From Solitalea lacus (GTDB lineage Bacteria; Bacteroidota; Bacteroidia; Sphingobacteriales; Sphingobacteriaceae), in contig NZ_CP091740.1 of NCBI RefSeq assembly GCF_022014595.1, positions 3,150,200 through 3,214,199 on the forward strand: 64,000 nt of DNA, written 5' to 3'. Below the pieces are notes generated by a model. The model saw only the letters and a list, made by a program, of their open reading frames with translations, did no database searches and was not told the origin of the DNA. Position 1 is the stretch's first letter. Each line of letters begins with the position of its first letter. Positions 9,490 to 17,796 of the stretch are shown in pieces. The translations under genes and the position numbers were made by a program.

Positions 9490-10095
9490 TTAACCTTTTT
9501 TCAATTCAAGCATCAATATTGCAAACAAGACTGTACTGTTGAGATGTTTTAGCAAATGGCTTTTAATAAAGCGCTGAGCATCGACTATTTGATTGGCGAT
9601 AGTGCTGGGGGCAATACCTAATTCTTTGGCAATCTCTGCATGAGTCATTCCTTCTTCCCTACTCATAAGATAAACCTGGCGGCGTTTAGGTGGTAATAAA
9701 TCAATGGCATCCCGGAGTATTTTTTCGTATTCCTGTTGCATTAACCGGGATTCCGCCGTGGTGCTGCTCGCAAGTTGGATATTATCCCATATAATATTGG
9801 TGAGTTCACGATTATTGGATGCCTTCCGAAGAAAATCGATAGACTTGTTACAGGCAACGCGAAACAGGAAAGCGTCCATGTTTTCGATTTGAGTTAGAAG
9901 CTCCCGCCCCATCCATATCTTCATAAATACATCTATCACTAACTCCTCCGCTACTTCTTCTGATTTTACAATACCCAACATGTAATGATACAACCTACTA
10001 CGGTACGATTCGAACAAGGACTGAAAAGCCCGTTCATCTCCAGCAGCAATTTGTTGAAGCCGTTTGTCACGATTAATTTTTTCTGTTTTTTGCAA
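9490..10095 (-). CDS. ECF RNA polymerase sigma factor (sigma-70 family)
   Basis: Extracytoplasmic-function sigma factor, 201 residues. Region 2 lies at about 22-90 (FQSLFESYRSRLYHYMLGIV, VFMKIWMGRELL) and region 4 at about 130-185 with the helix-turn-helix HAEIAKELGIAPSTIANQIV. In Bacteroidota such factors are held by a FecR protein and switch on susCD genes, so this one is the likely partner of the FecR at 4458-5651, though 3.8 kb of other sequence separates them. The C-terminus ends in LELKKG with the TAA inside the shared tail block seen in all relic copies. ATG start at 10095; no competing start nearby. Confidence 0.95.
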   Translation of the reverse strand: MQKTEKINRDKRLQQIAAGDERAFQSLFESYRSRLYHYMLGIVKSEEVAEELVIDVFMKIWMGRELLTQIENMDAFLFRVACNKSIDFLRKASNNRELTNIIWDNIQLASSTTAESRLMQQEYEKILRDAIDLLPPKRRQVYLMSREEGMTHAEIAKELGIAPSTIANQIVDAQRFIKSHLLKHLNSTVLFAILMLELKKG

Positions 10096-10366
10096 AATGA
10101 TATAGTTATTAAACGATCAATAATTTTTACAACAAAAAAAGCACAAGCTAACTAATAACAACCTATTAGAGGAATTAAAAGTTATCAGAAAAAGTAAAAA
10201 AAACAACATGCCAAATATTAAAACAAATTTCGATAAATAGTTGGTGTAATATCAGATATTTTGAGTGATGATGTAAACGAAAAGGGGAATTATATCAGTG
10301 GAGGTGCAACACCTAAGTTTGTATGTTATGGAGATGATGACCACCCTGTTCCAGCTTAGAACTGCA
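10096..10366. other. Upstream region of the sigma gene; possible coding scrap
   Basis: AT-rich. It should hold the sigma gene promoter (minus strand), but I cannot pick a clear -7 box. On the plus strand a frame without start codon, about 10240-10360, reads SDDVNEKGNYISGGATPKF and on to a TAG. It looks protein-like but I do not recognise it; it could be the end of a lost gene. Confidence 0.3.
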
Positions 10367-10870
10367 CTAATCTTTCTCATCATTTATTATTGGAATGGAC
10401 AGTGAAAATTTATTCATTGTTGTCGAAAGCATTGCGTATCGTCGCTCACCATAAAAACAGCCGTACCCGATACAACTGTTTTTACAGCCGCCTTTACCTT
10501 TACGGTATCCACAAAACTCACCATATTTGAAAACTGCTTTACATCCACACCAAACGTTTTTTATAATGTTATTCAAGCTTTTCCGACTTCTTTAGTTGCA
10601 TCTGCTAAACTCACCAATGAATTCTTTGCAAATTTATTGTTGTAGGTAGGTAGGGAGCCGGTATGGTCTGTGAATAGATCGGCTTTATCGATGGTTGCTG
10701 TATTATGCAGTTCATAAGTAGGGGCGTTTACCTTCTTTAATTTTATAGTTCCATTTAACAGTTTTTGTTACCTGGGCATTTGAAACAAAACCGGCTAACA
10801 AATACAATTGTATTCCTTAAAAACATTAACAAATACAATTGTATTCCTAATCTCATTTTTGATGTTAAGT
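10367..10870 (-). pseudogene. Remnant of a DsbD-like N-terminal (thiol-reductase) domain gene
   Basis: On the minus strand, pieces in different frames read like the periplasmic N-terminal domain of DsbD-family proteins: a signal-like LAGFVSNAQ, then VTKTVKWNYKIKEG, APTYELHNTATIDKADLFT, and FGVDVKQFSNMVSFVDTVKV followed by VSGTAVFMVSDDTQCF. The last motif matches the family's usual G-x-V-x-F-M-V-C-D-D-x-x-C pattern. Stops (for example after CFRQQ) and frame changes near 10580 and 10720 show it is dead. The family was recognised by eye from these motifs. It sits between the sigma gene and the M61 peptidase. Confidence 0.55.
10796..10848. repeat. Two 22-bp direct repeats, each holding a 14-bp palindrome
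   Basis: TAACAAATACAATTGTATTC plus CT occurs at 10796-10817 and again at 10827-10848, 31 bases apart. Each copy contains AATACAATTGTATT, which is its own reverse complement. It falls at the signal-peptide part of the DsbD-like remnant, so it may be a slippage duplication within dead coding DNA; an operator is less likely. Confidence 0.6.
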
Positions 10871-10929
10871 AACTTTTTGATATACTTTGTGCATAAAATT
10901 GTAGTTCTCTACCTTCTTGGTCATCTTTT

Positions 10930-12777
10930 TTAACTGCAACCATTTTTCAGCCAGGCATTGCGAACGGCACGCTGCAAGGGGGTAATATCCTTATCATCCA
11001 TCAGGGTCATTTTATAGGTTTCCGTGATGCGTTCTTTTACTGAAACAGGGGCTGTTAATGTTTTTTGCTCCATCTCTCCGGCATCGTTCCTCCGTTTTAC
11101 CACAATGGTCAGCATATCACCTGCCTTCCAGGGTGCACGCTGGCGGTCGAGTATTTCACTGAAATCTTTACCGGTAACAGGCTGCCCATTCAGGCTTACA
11201 ATTTCATCCATCAATTTATAACCCAGTTTTTTGCCTACTTCATCCAAGTTGCTTACACCTACAACACTTGCTTTGTTTCCTGCCATCGTAGCAATACCGG
11301 GCTGCCCGATAGAATATATATACCTCTGCAAACGGGTATGGTAATCAACACCAGCCATTGCAAAAAATTCGGTGTATGGAATAGGAGTATTGCCTGCCAC
11401 ATATTTGTTTAAAAAATCCTTTACTTCAGGAAAACTAAGTGCGGCAATTTCATCAAACAGCCTATCGTCGTCAAAGTACTTATCCTGGCCAAACTTAATG
11501 CCGAGGTCGTGCTTTAACTGACCCAATCCATACTTGCCACTCGAAAGATGCAGCAAATAAATATCGAGACAGGCGCCAATTAAAGCGCCCTTTTCATACA
11601 CATTACCATACTGCTTTTTGTAGGTGGTAGCTACTTCTTTACTCATAATAGTAAAAGGCAGCGTATCAATATATTGACTCTGCGAGGTTGCTATCTTCTT
11701 CGAAAGTGTTTTAAAGAATTGCTGGTAATCAGTAAGGCCATACAACACCTGCAAGTGATGCGCATCGTACTCTGTGGTACCTTCGTACAGCCACAAATGC
11801 TTCGACAAAACGGGTTGCTGATAGTTGAATTCCTTAATTTCTTTTGAACTGATGGATAGCGGTGTGAGGATGTGAAAGAATTCATGAGCCGAAATGCTCA
11901 CAATCGTGTTCTTCATTTTAGCCTCTGTCATATTATCCATTGCATAAAAGGAAGAATTATTATGTTCTAAAGCGCCTTGCATTGGAGCTTTGTTCGAAAA
12001 ATTATATAGGAAGGCATATTTTTTTATGGGAAGCTTTCCACCAAGATAGTTTTGCGTAGCAGTAAGCAATTGCTTCATTTGGCTGGCCAGCATACCAGCA
12101 TATTTTTTACCATCCGGCTTGTACACCGAAACTAATACCTTTGTTTGGCCCAGGTTTATACTGGCGGTATCGGGCTTGCAATACATAATAGGTGAATCGT
12201 AGAGATCGTAAACACTTTTTACCTTAAACAAATCGGAACTGTCGCTGCTGTTAATAACCTCCAGTGCCGAAGAGCCGTAAAAACCCTGCGGTTTTACAAA
12301 CTCCAATTCACACGGCGCTTTCTCCATGTTTTCGAAATAACCGAAAAAGCCGGGGGCATTGATTGAAAAGTTTTTACCAGGTTGAATGCTCGTTCCGCCC
12401 ATTGGATATACACCTGCATCAAAGGGCTGGTGCCAGGTATCTTCCACCGTGTAGGAGACATTATCAAGCCTGGTGGCTTTGCCAATTTTCCAGCTGTTGC
12501 TAAGCTTTTCATGGGCTACAGGTAATTCCTTCCCCTTTTTATCATAGGCTTTCAGATTGGAGATAAAACGGCCAAAATTGCTGAGCATATAAGTACCCGG
12601 AATGATAGCAGGCATCAGGAAATTTACTTCCTTTTTGCTCATTTTTGGCGTACGCAATGTTACCTGTACGGTATTTTTGGATGCTTTTGTGAGGTCAACT
12701 TTGTAGTGGTACGGTTGCTGGGCAAATACCGGGGCTACCATGCTGACAAGAATAAACAGCGAAAAAATTTTCTTCAT
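10930..12777 (-). CDS. M61-family glycyl aminopeptidase-like protein with PDZ domain
   Basis: Secreted zinc metallopeptidase, about 615 residues from the chosen start. I take the ATG at 12775-12777, which begins a clear signal peptide (MKKIFSLFILVSMVAPVFAQ); the frame is open 20 codons further but that part is not leader-like. There is a beta-rich N-terminal region, then the catalytic HEFFH (in SISAHEFFHILTP), with the third zinc ligand expected in LWLYEGTTEYDAHH, and a C-terminal PDZ-like domain (about 490-590, GNKASVVGVSNLDEVGKKLGY). It ends in a short basic tail. M61/PDZ genes are often near SusCD/TlpA loci. The substrate is unknown. Confidence 0.92.
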   Translation of the reverse strand: MKKIFSLFILVSMVAPVFAQQPYHYKVDLTKASKNTVQVTLRTPKMSKKEVNFLMPAIIPGTYMLSNFGRFISNLKAYDKKGKELPVAHEKLSNSWKIGKATRLDNVSYTVEDTWHQPFDAGVYPMGGTSIQPGKNFSINAPGFFGYFENMEKAPCELEFVKPQGFYGSSALEVINSSDSSDLFKVKSVYDLYDSPIMYCKPDTASINLGQTKVLVSVYKPDGKKYAGMLASQMKQLLTATQNYLGGKLPIKKYAFLYNFSNKAPMQGALEHNNSSFYAMDNMTEAKMKNTIVSISAHEFFHILTPLSISSKEIKEFNYQQPVLSKHLWLYEGTTEYDAHHLQVLYGLTDYQQFFKTLSKKIATSQSQYIDTLPFTIMSKEVATTYKKQYGNVYEKGALIGACLDIYLLHLSSGKYGLGQLKHDLGIKFGQDKYFDDDRLFDEIAALSFPEVKDFLNKYVAGNTPIPYTEFFAMAGVDYHTRLQRYIYSIGQPGIATMAGNKASVVGVSNLDEVGKKLGYKLMDEIVSLNGQPVTGKDFSEILDRQRAPWKAGDMLTIVVKRRNDAGEMEQKTLTAPVSVKERITETYKMTLMDDKDITPLQRAVRNAWLKNGCS

Positions 12778-12837
12778 TACTTCTTTTAGATTTTGTTTTA
12801 TTTTCCATTTGCCGGTCAAGATCCAAAATGACTCCAA

Positions 12838-13490
12838 CTAAAAAACAGAATATCGACAATACTCATGCGCGGCTATTGAGAGAATGACGAAAAGCAGTTC
12901 AGGAACTACTACCCCGCAGAAACTTTTCTTAACAAAAGCGCCATAATCGAGCAATAAAAAACGTGCAGCAGTTAAAAGCTGAGAAACTTACCATTAATTA
13001 CATCGGTTTGCATGATTTTATTACAAACAGTCTGCCGGCCGAAGCCAGGATTTGACCGATATTAAAGAGATTAAAAAGAAAATGGATGAGAAAGCAGTGA
13101 AGAAAAAAAGGCTACGACCAAAGTTATAAGATTAATAAAACGTTAGAAAACTACTACCTACAACACGTTCCATCGCGGGTACAATAAGCCTCTGACCCAA
13201 TTTTTGCTTTGGGCATTAGCAGTAGAAACAGAAATTAAAAATGAACTAAGGAAAAGAGTAAATGGTAAATTTTTATGTGTTTTTTAATGGTTTAAGTTCA
13301 ATAATTCAACGTTATTAAATTAAAACAGCAACGAGTGTCTTCAAGAATAGTTTAGACAATATTGTAGCAATCTTTGCAGACTTGTATTCGTTTTTTTCAT
13401 AAGTACTCAAACTAAATTAAAGACAATTTAACCTTATATTAATACGGACACCTGATTTAAAAACCTAGGGTTAGTATGCCCCCAAAAAAC
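12838..13490. other. Long non-coding stretch
   Basis: About 650 bases with no convincing coding frame on either strand and no strong inverted repeat. The left part should carry the M61 gene promoter (minus strand). Purine-rich runs near 13070-13130 give chance frames only. It marks the edge between the peptidase locus and the accessory island. Confidence 0.4.
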
Positions 13491-13545
13491 ATTTAAAATC
13501 GCGACCATTACGTTATAATATCGTCGTAACTAAGCTTTATTGCTC

Positions 13546-13665
13546 AGTACCGCGACAGCAACAGTCGCGATACTGAGTATTGAGACATTTTATTGCTAAC
13601 CTTGTCGCGATACTGAGTATTGCGACATTTTATTACTAACTTTGTCGTGATACTTAAATCGCGAC
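13546..13665 (+). repeat. Array of 40-bp repeats with palindromic operators before the Fic-like gene
   Basis: Three units with 40-bp period start at 13564, 13604 and 13644. Each carries a 22-23 bp palindrome: arm GTCGCGATACT, one base, then AGTATTGCGAC (second unit; one mismatch). The first has AGTATTGAGAC; the third is GTCGTGATACT followed by TAAATCGCGAC and runs right up to the ATG at 13667. Extra half sites are at 13496-13505 and 13546-13556. The spacing and placement over the promoter and start suggest binding sites for a repressor, plausibly the winged-helix N-terminus of the protein encoded next. Confidence 0.85.
13637..13644 (+). promoter_or_regulatory. -7 box (TAACTTTG) for the Fic-like gene
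   Basis: TAACTTTG fits the Bacteroidota TAnnTTTG element and lies 22 bases before the ATG, between the second and third palindromes. A weaker copy, TAACCTTG, is in the previous repeat at 13597-13604. The upstream TTG at 13620-13622 is only 14 bases away, shorter than usual. A short or absent leader is implied, and the last palindrome would cover the transcription start. Confidence 0.5.
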
Positions 13666-13666
13666 A

Positions 13667-15040
13667 ATGAATACGAACGCAGAAATATTAACCGCAATGA
13701 TACTGCGTATCATTGCCCATTACCCGCATGGTGCTAGTGTAGAGGACATCAGACAAGATTTGGAACCAGAAACGCACTTAAGAAAGCTGCAGCGTTATCT
13801 GAAAGATATGTCAAATAACGCTATCATTACGACATCTGGCAAAGCTAGAGCTACACTATATCACTTGGCAGGATCTGGGCTAGAACCACTTAAAGAGGAG
13901 GGTTTAACCGCTAAATCAGAAAGTTTAATCCCACTTTCCGAAAGCGGTGAACAGGTGCGAGAAAGGGTTACAGCTCCCCTGCAAAAAAGAAAACCCGTCG
14001 GCTACCGACGCGAATTCATAGAGAGCTACCGGCCTAACATTGACTCTTATTTAACCCTAAAAGAGAAAATGAAATTGGCAGCCATTGGACAGGCCGCAGG
14101 TGATCAGCCGGCAGGAACGTACGCACGACAAATACTGAACCGTCTCCTCATAGATCTTTCCTGGAACTCCAGTAGGTTGGAAGGAAATACTTATAGTCTC
14201 CTGGATACTGAGCGCTTAATTGAACAAGGTGAGACTGATGAGACCAAGTCTGCCTTGGAAGCGCAAATGATCTTAAACCACAAGGATGCCATTGAGTTTA
14301 TGGTAGAAACAGCAACAGAGATCGGGTTCAATAGTTTCACCGTACGAAATGTACATGCTATGCTTGCCAACAACTTGTTAAGTGACCCGGAAGCACCAGG
14401 TAGGCTCCGCATTATTCCAGTAGGAATAACAGGTTCAGTTTTTACACCTTTGGCCATTCCTCAATTGATTAGTGAATTTTTTGAATTGATTTTAGCAAAA
14501 GCGTCGGAGATCAATAACCCATTCGAACAATCGTTTTTTATCATGGTGCATTTACCTTATTTGCAACCATTTGATGACGTCAATAAACGCGTGTCGCGCC
14601 TGTCTGCAAATATCCCCTTCATTAAGAGTAACTTTTCACCTCTGTCATTCACAGATGTGCCAGACGATATTTACACACAAGGCATGGTAGGTGTTTACGA
14701 ACTTAATGATATAAGCCTGCTTAAGGACGTATTCATGTGGGGTTATGAGCGCTCAGCAGCAAGGTATGCAGTCGTTCGTCAGTCATTGGGTGAACCAGAC
14801 CCCTTTCGTCTAAAGTACAGGAACCAGATCAGGGAAACGATCAACACCATTATCGCAGGAACCTTGAACTCGAAAATGGCAGCTGAACATATCAGGGTTA
14901 GGGCTACTGACTTTCCTGTAGAAGATCAAGCTCCTTTTATTGAAGCTGTAGAAACAGAATTATTAGCTTTACATGATGGTAACTTCGCCCGTTATCGGGT
15001 AAGTCCCAAAGAATTTAAACACTGGAGAGATAATTGGTAA
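13667..15040 (+). CDS. Fic-domain protein with N-terminal winged helix and altered catalytic motif
   Basis: 457 residues. The N-terminal 65 residues form a winged-helix-like DNA-binding segment (ASVEDIRQDLEPETHLRKLQ). A Fic domain follows (about 170-340). The inhibitory-helix motif is present (SSRLEGN, the (S/T)xxxE(G/N) type), N-terminal to the core. The core motif reads LQPFDDVNKRVSRL where AMPylating Fic proteins have HPFxDGNGRxxR: the catalytic His is Gln and the first Gly is Val, while N-K-R and the second Arg are kept. This suggests no ordinary AMP transfer, or a different activity. The gene sits behind a palindrome array, so self-repression through the winged helix is likely. No clear antitoxin partner is adjacent. 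Confidence 0.88.
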   Translation: MNTNAEILTAMILRIIAHYPHGASVEDIRQDLEPETHLRKLQRYLKDMSNNAIITTSGKARATLYHLAGSGLEPLKEEGLTAKSESLIPLSESGEQVRERVTAPLQKRKPVGYRREFIESYRPNIDSYLTLKEKMKLAAIGQAAGDQPAGTYARQILNRLLIDLSWNSSRLEGNTYSLLDTERLIEQGETDETKSALEAQMILNHKDAIEFMVETATEIGFNSFTVRNVHAMLANNLLSDPEAPGRLRIIPVGITGSVFTPLAIPQLISEFFELILAKASEINNPFEQSFFIMVHLPYLQPFDDVNKRVSRLSANIPFIKSNFSPLSFTDVPDDIYTQGMVGVYELNDISLLKDVFMWGYERSAARYAVVRQSLGEPDPFRLKYRNQIRETINTIIAGTLNSKMAAEHIRVRATDFPVEDQAPFIEAVETELLALHDGNFARYRVSPKEFKHWRDNW

Positions 15041-15112
15041 TTGGTTACCTTCAATATCCAAAAGGATTACACCTTGTTTTATTTTATATTTCATTTTATC
15101 ATTATTTAAGAT

Positions 15113-15584
15113 TTATAACTTAGGCCCTTTTCTCCATCTTTCCACCTTTTTAAGAGATTCTATATCTCCTAAATCTTTTTTTCTACCTGATACTTTTTTA
15201 TTTTGGATAAAATCAGACAGGCTTATAAAATTTATTTTTAAATCATCAACCACACCTTCTATCTTGCTATTATAAGCCTCCTCAAAGTGTACCCCTGAAA
15301 TAGCGTTTAGAATATCAATTCTCAATGGGGGATACCCCAGTTGGGTAACATAATTTTCTTTCAAAAAATCTTCTCTACTAAGACCTAAAGAGCCAAAACC
15401 AAAATCGGTCATTACATTTATCATTTTATCTGCATTTTCCGCTTGGTTTTATCCAAACATCTAAATCACCAGTATGTCTTGGCCTACCATGAAAAGCTAA
15501 AGCATGCGCGCCAACCACCATATATTCAACCTGATGCTTATTTAAGAGTGCAATAAAATCTTTAAAATCGTCTTCAAATATCAT
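15113..15584 (-). pseudogene. Frameshifted nucleotidyltransferase (MNT/AbiEii-like fold)
   Basis: From the ATG at 15582-15584 the minus strand reads MIFEDDFKDFIALLNKHQVE, then YMVVGAHALAFHGRPRHTGD-LDVWIKPSGKCR and a stop at 15426. This is the nucleotidyltransferase core (VVGAHA, then T-G-D-L-D). The rest continues in another frame: ENADKMINVMTDFGFGSLGL to the end at 15113. Removing one base near 15445 (CCAAGCGG to CCAGCGG) joins them into about 156 residues. The two pieces therefore come from one gene broken by a single-base change, either real or a read error. Its start overlaps the stop of the gene upstream (ATGA), so the two were translationally coupled. Confidence 0.75.
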
Positions 15585-15776
15585 AGATGTTTTCTATTAA
15601 TTACCTTTTCTATTTTTTGGGAAAAGAACCGTTTAACCATGTAAAATAGTTTCTTCGCAAACGAGTAACCTCCTGTAAACGATCTGAAACAGTTTTTTTT
15701 GCCAAAAAATAATATCTAATTCATCTTCATCTTCCATTCTTACTTGGCTTACAACCATAGCTATTTTTCTTTTCAT
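15581..15776 (-). pseudogene. Small partner gene of the nucleotidyltransferase, frameshifted
   Basis: The minus strand from the ATG at 15774-15776 reads MKRKIAMVVSQVRMEDEDEL-DIIFW. A shifted frame then continues AKKTVSDRLQEVTRLRRNYF-TWLNGSFPKK, and a third piece gives IEKVINRKHL with a TGA that overlaps the next ATG. About 66 residues in all. Breaks lie at the G/A-rich run near 15705 and the A-run near 15618. From memory, short proteins of this build precede such nucleotidyltransferases. Two lesions here plus one in its partner make decay more likely than sequencing noise, though homopolymer errors are possible. Confidence 0.6.
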
Positions 15777-15915
15777 CGTTTTGAGAGATTGATTCCGTTT
15801 CAAAACAGGTCGGAATCCGATTCTTATGATAATTAAAATTCATAATGGGTTGATCGAGCTTCTTGAATTGGCTCTCCAGTTATAACGAGTTGCAATCGTT
15901 CAAGGTTTATCTCAA

Positions 15916-16611
15916 ATGACATACTGCGGCTATTGTTCGTTTTTTTTAACTCTTGAGAGGGCGCTGTCTTGCTGTGATGAATGTTGCCAACCTATCATCT
16001 GTCCGGACTTGTTTTTCTTATTTTTATATAAGGAAAAACATATGTCTAAAGCCTCTGCTACAATAAGTTTCGAATTTGCTTCTACTGGATGCTTTTTTAC
16101 CTGTGGTGAAGAATTCAATGAAGTATGCAAATGGTCTAAATATCCAACACTGAGAGCTTTATTGAATCATCCAACTAAAAAAAAGTTTATTAAAGAGCTA
16201 AGAGATAATGACATTACTTGTTGTGAAAAATCTTTGTGTTTTTTTAGAGGGAGGACTGATAAGCCTGCTTCATCAAGAAATATGGGGCCAGCACCACGAA
16301 AGTATTGTGTTCCTGGAGGTCGATATAATAAAATATATCAATCAGTCCTATATCTAAGTAATTCGATATTCGGAGTAGAACAAGAGTTCGTAAAAAATAA
16401 GAAATTGCGTCCTGGTGATATGATATATATACAAGAATACAATATGCCTTTAGCTAACTTAAATATTGGAAATTTAAGTTTATGGTACCTAGAGACTCCT
16501 AACAGTTACGTAGGAGCTGTAATGACTCATTGTGAACTTTCGAAGGACAATGATAGAACTAGTGACTATCCTTACCCATCTTACCTTTTCAGCCAAACAA
16601 TTGCAGGCTAA
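15916..16611 (+). CDS. RES-domain protein, C-terminally shortened, Cys-rich N-terminus
   Basis: 231 residues. The N-terminus holds paired cysteines (CGYC, CCDECC, ITCCEK) that may bind zinc. The second half reads like a RES domain: FFRGR, MGPAP, GRYN (conserved Arg), LYLS (conserved Tyr), VEQEF (Glu), LRPGDMIYI, and SYLFSQTIAG. Known RES proteins such as MbcT and ParT act on NAD+ as toxins. Here the frame ends straight after the YLxxQxIA block, before the usual G-x-x-Y-x-S-S region, so it may be inactive. No antitoxin-like gene adjoins. The first ATG is used; a second candidate is Met43. Confidence 0.6.
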   Translation: MTYCGYCSFFLTLERALSCCDECCQPIICPDLFFLFLYKEKHMSKASATISFEFASTGCFFTCGEEFNEVCKWSKYPTLRALLNHPTKKKFIKELRDNDITCCEKSLCFFRGRTDKPASSRNMGPAPRKYCVPGGRYNKIYQSVLYLSNSIFGVEQEFVKNKKLRPGDMIYIQEYNMPLANLNIGNLSLWYLETPNSYVGAVMTHCELSKDNDRTSDYPYPSYLFSQTIAG

Positions 16612-17092
16612 TTACAAATCCCTCTTTACTCTTTTGATATTAATAGGAATTTGTTCTCCTTAAAGAAATCCGGGCAGTAATATCCTTGAAAACTCTTGTA
16701 GCCACCTAAAAGACAAACCGGTACAAGCCAAAGTACGCGTGTCGGCTTAAGCTTGAGCCATCACCCAGCTCCTGGGTCGAGACCGAAACATAGCGGCGAT
16801 TATCCTGTCGAAACTGAAAGTGTTTAGCAGAATTTGAACTCAATTGGGCAGACAGTGTCTGCCCAATTGAGATTGAAGAAAAGTCAGACTCCGTCTGACC
16901 TATTTCCAACCTCCTTGAACCTCAGGTAGCAATCAATGGCAAGATGCGGAAGTGACACGAAAAACCCAAAAACCTGCTGCTTAAACTTAAAACATAATAC
17001 ATACGAAATGAAGCGGAGTTAGGCTTAATAGCCAAATCGCATGCTTCACCTCCCATTCCTCCGGAACGCCCTACCTCCGTCTCTTCAATACT
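16612..17092. other. Non-coding stretch with two adjacent perfect hairpins
   Basis: No gene seen. At 16839-16871 there is a perfect 15-bp inverted repeat (CTCAATTGGGCAGAC, loop AGT, GTCTGCCCAATTGAG). At 16883-16899 a second has 7-bp arms (GTCAGAC, TCC, GTCTGAC). They lie between convergent genes and could end transcription from both sides, but neither is followed by a clear T-run. They may instead be small mobile or processed repeats. Confidence 0.6.
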
Positions 17093-17796
17093 TTATTGCT
17101 CATTCTCTAATTCCTTTTCCAATTCATCAATACTTGGTAGGCTGCCGGCTAACTCATTAGGTAAATAGCGGGTTAGCTCATACTCGGAAATTCCTAAAAA
17201 GAAGATCGATAAAAAATTCCCGGTCAGAAACGGTTAAAGGGTACTGACGTCCCACAAAAGCAAAGCCGCTGCCTAATTCCAGTAAAAACTTCTCTATATG
17301 TCCTACCAACCCGGCTTCCAGTTCCCGTTCATTAAACGTTTCGGTAAGTGTAAGGAAATCGAAATTATATGGGTCTTTTAATGTTTCTTGGGCTAAATCA
17401 GACTGCAGCGATGGCAAGGTTTGCTGAAAATTATGCGTCGCCTTTCCTTGCCTGCCCCACAAATTTTGTTTTATCTGCTTGGTTAAAGCCACTCTTCCCC
17501 AGCCATTTTTAAGACATTCCTCAGCGTACCAGTTTCGTACGTCCGCTTCCTTTACGGATTGAAGCAGTACAATATTATGGCTCCATGGCAATTTTGCAAC
17601 AGGCTGTTGCAAAATTGAATACTCAGGATAAGCTTTGGCAAATTGTACCATATATCCAAGGTTTCTTTCAGAAAAGCCCTTCATTTCCGACAGATCATTC
17701 CGAATATCACGAGCAATTCGGGGAATTACAGCATTGCCCCAGCCTTCTGTCTGCTGTCGTGAAAGGATCATCTTCCCTATATCATGATACATTAAT

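Noticed and set aside
9180-9552. Small ORFs on both strands in the sigma relic
   Set aside because: They fall in a decayed copy of the sigma gene and its spacer; none follows the sigma frame.
12838-13490. Possible insertion-sequence or tRNA remains in the non-coding stretch
   Set aside because: I could find neither inverted ends, nor transposase motifs, nor a cloverleaf pattern.
13546-13665. 40-bp direct repeats as a CRISPR array
   Set aside because: The units are adjacent without unique spacers, are palindromic, and run into a start codon; no cas genes are near.
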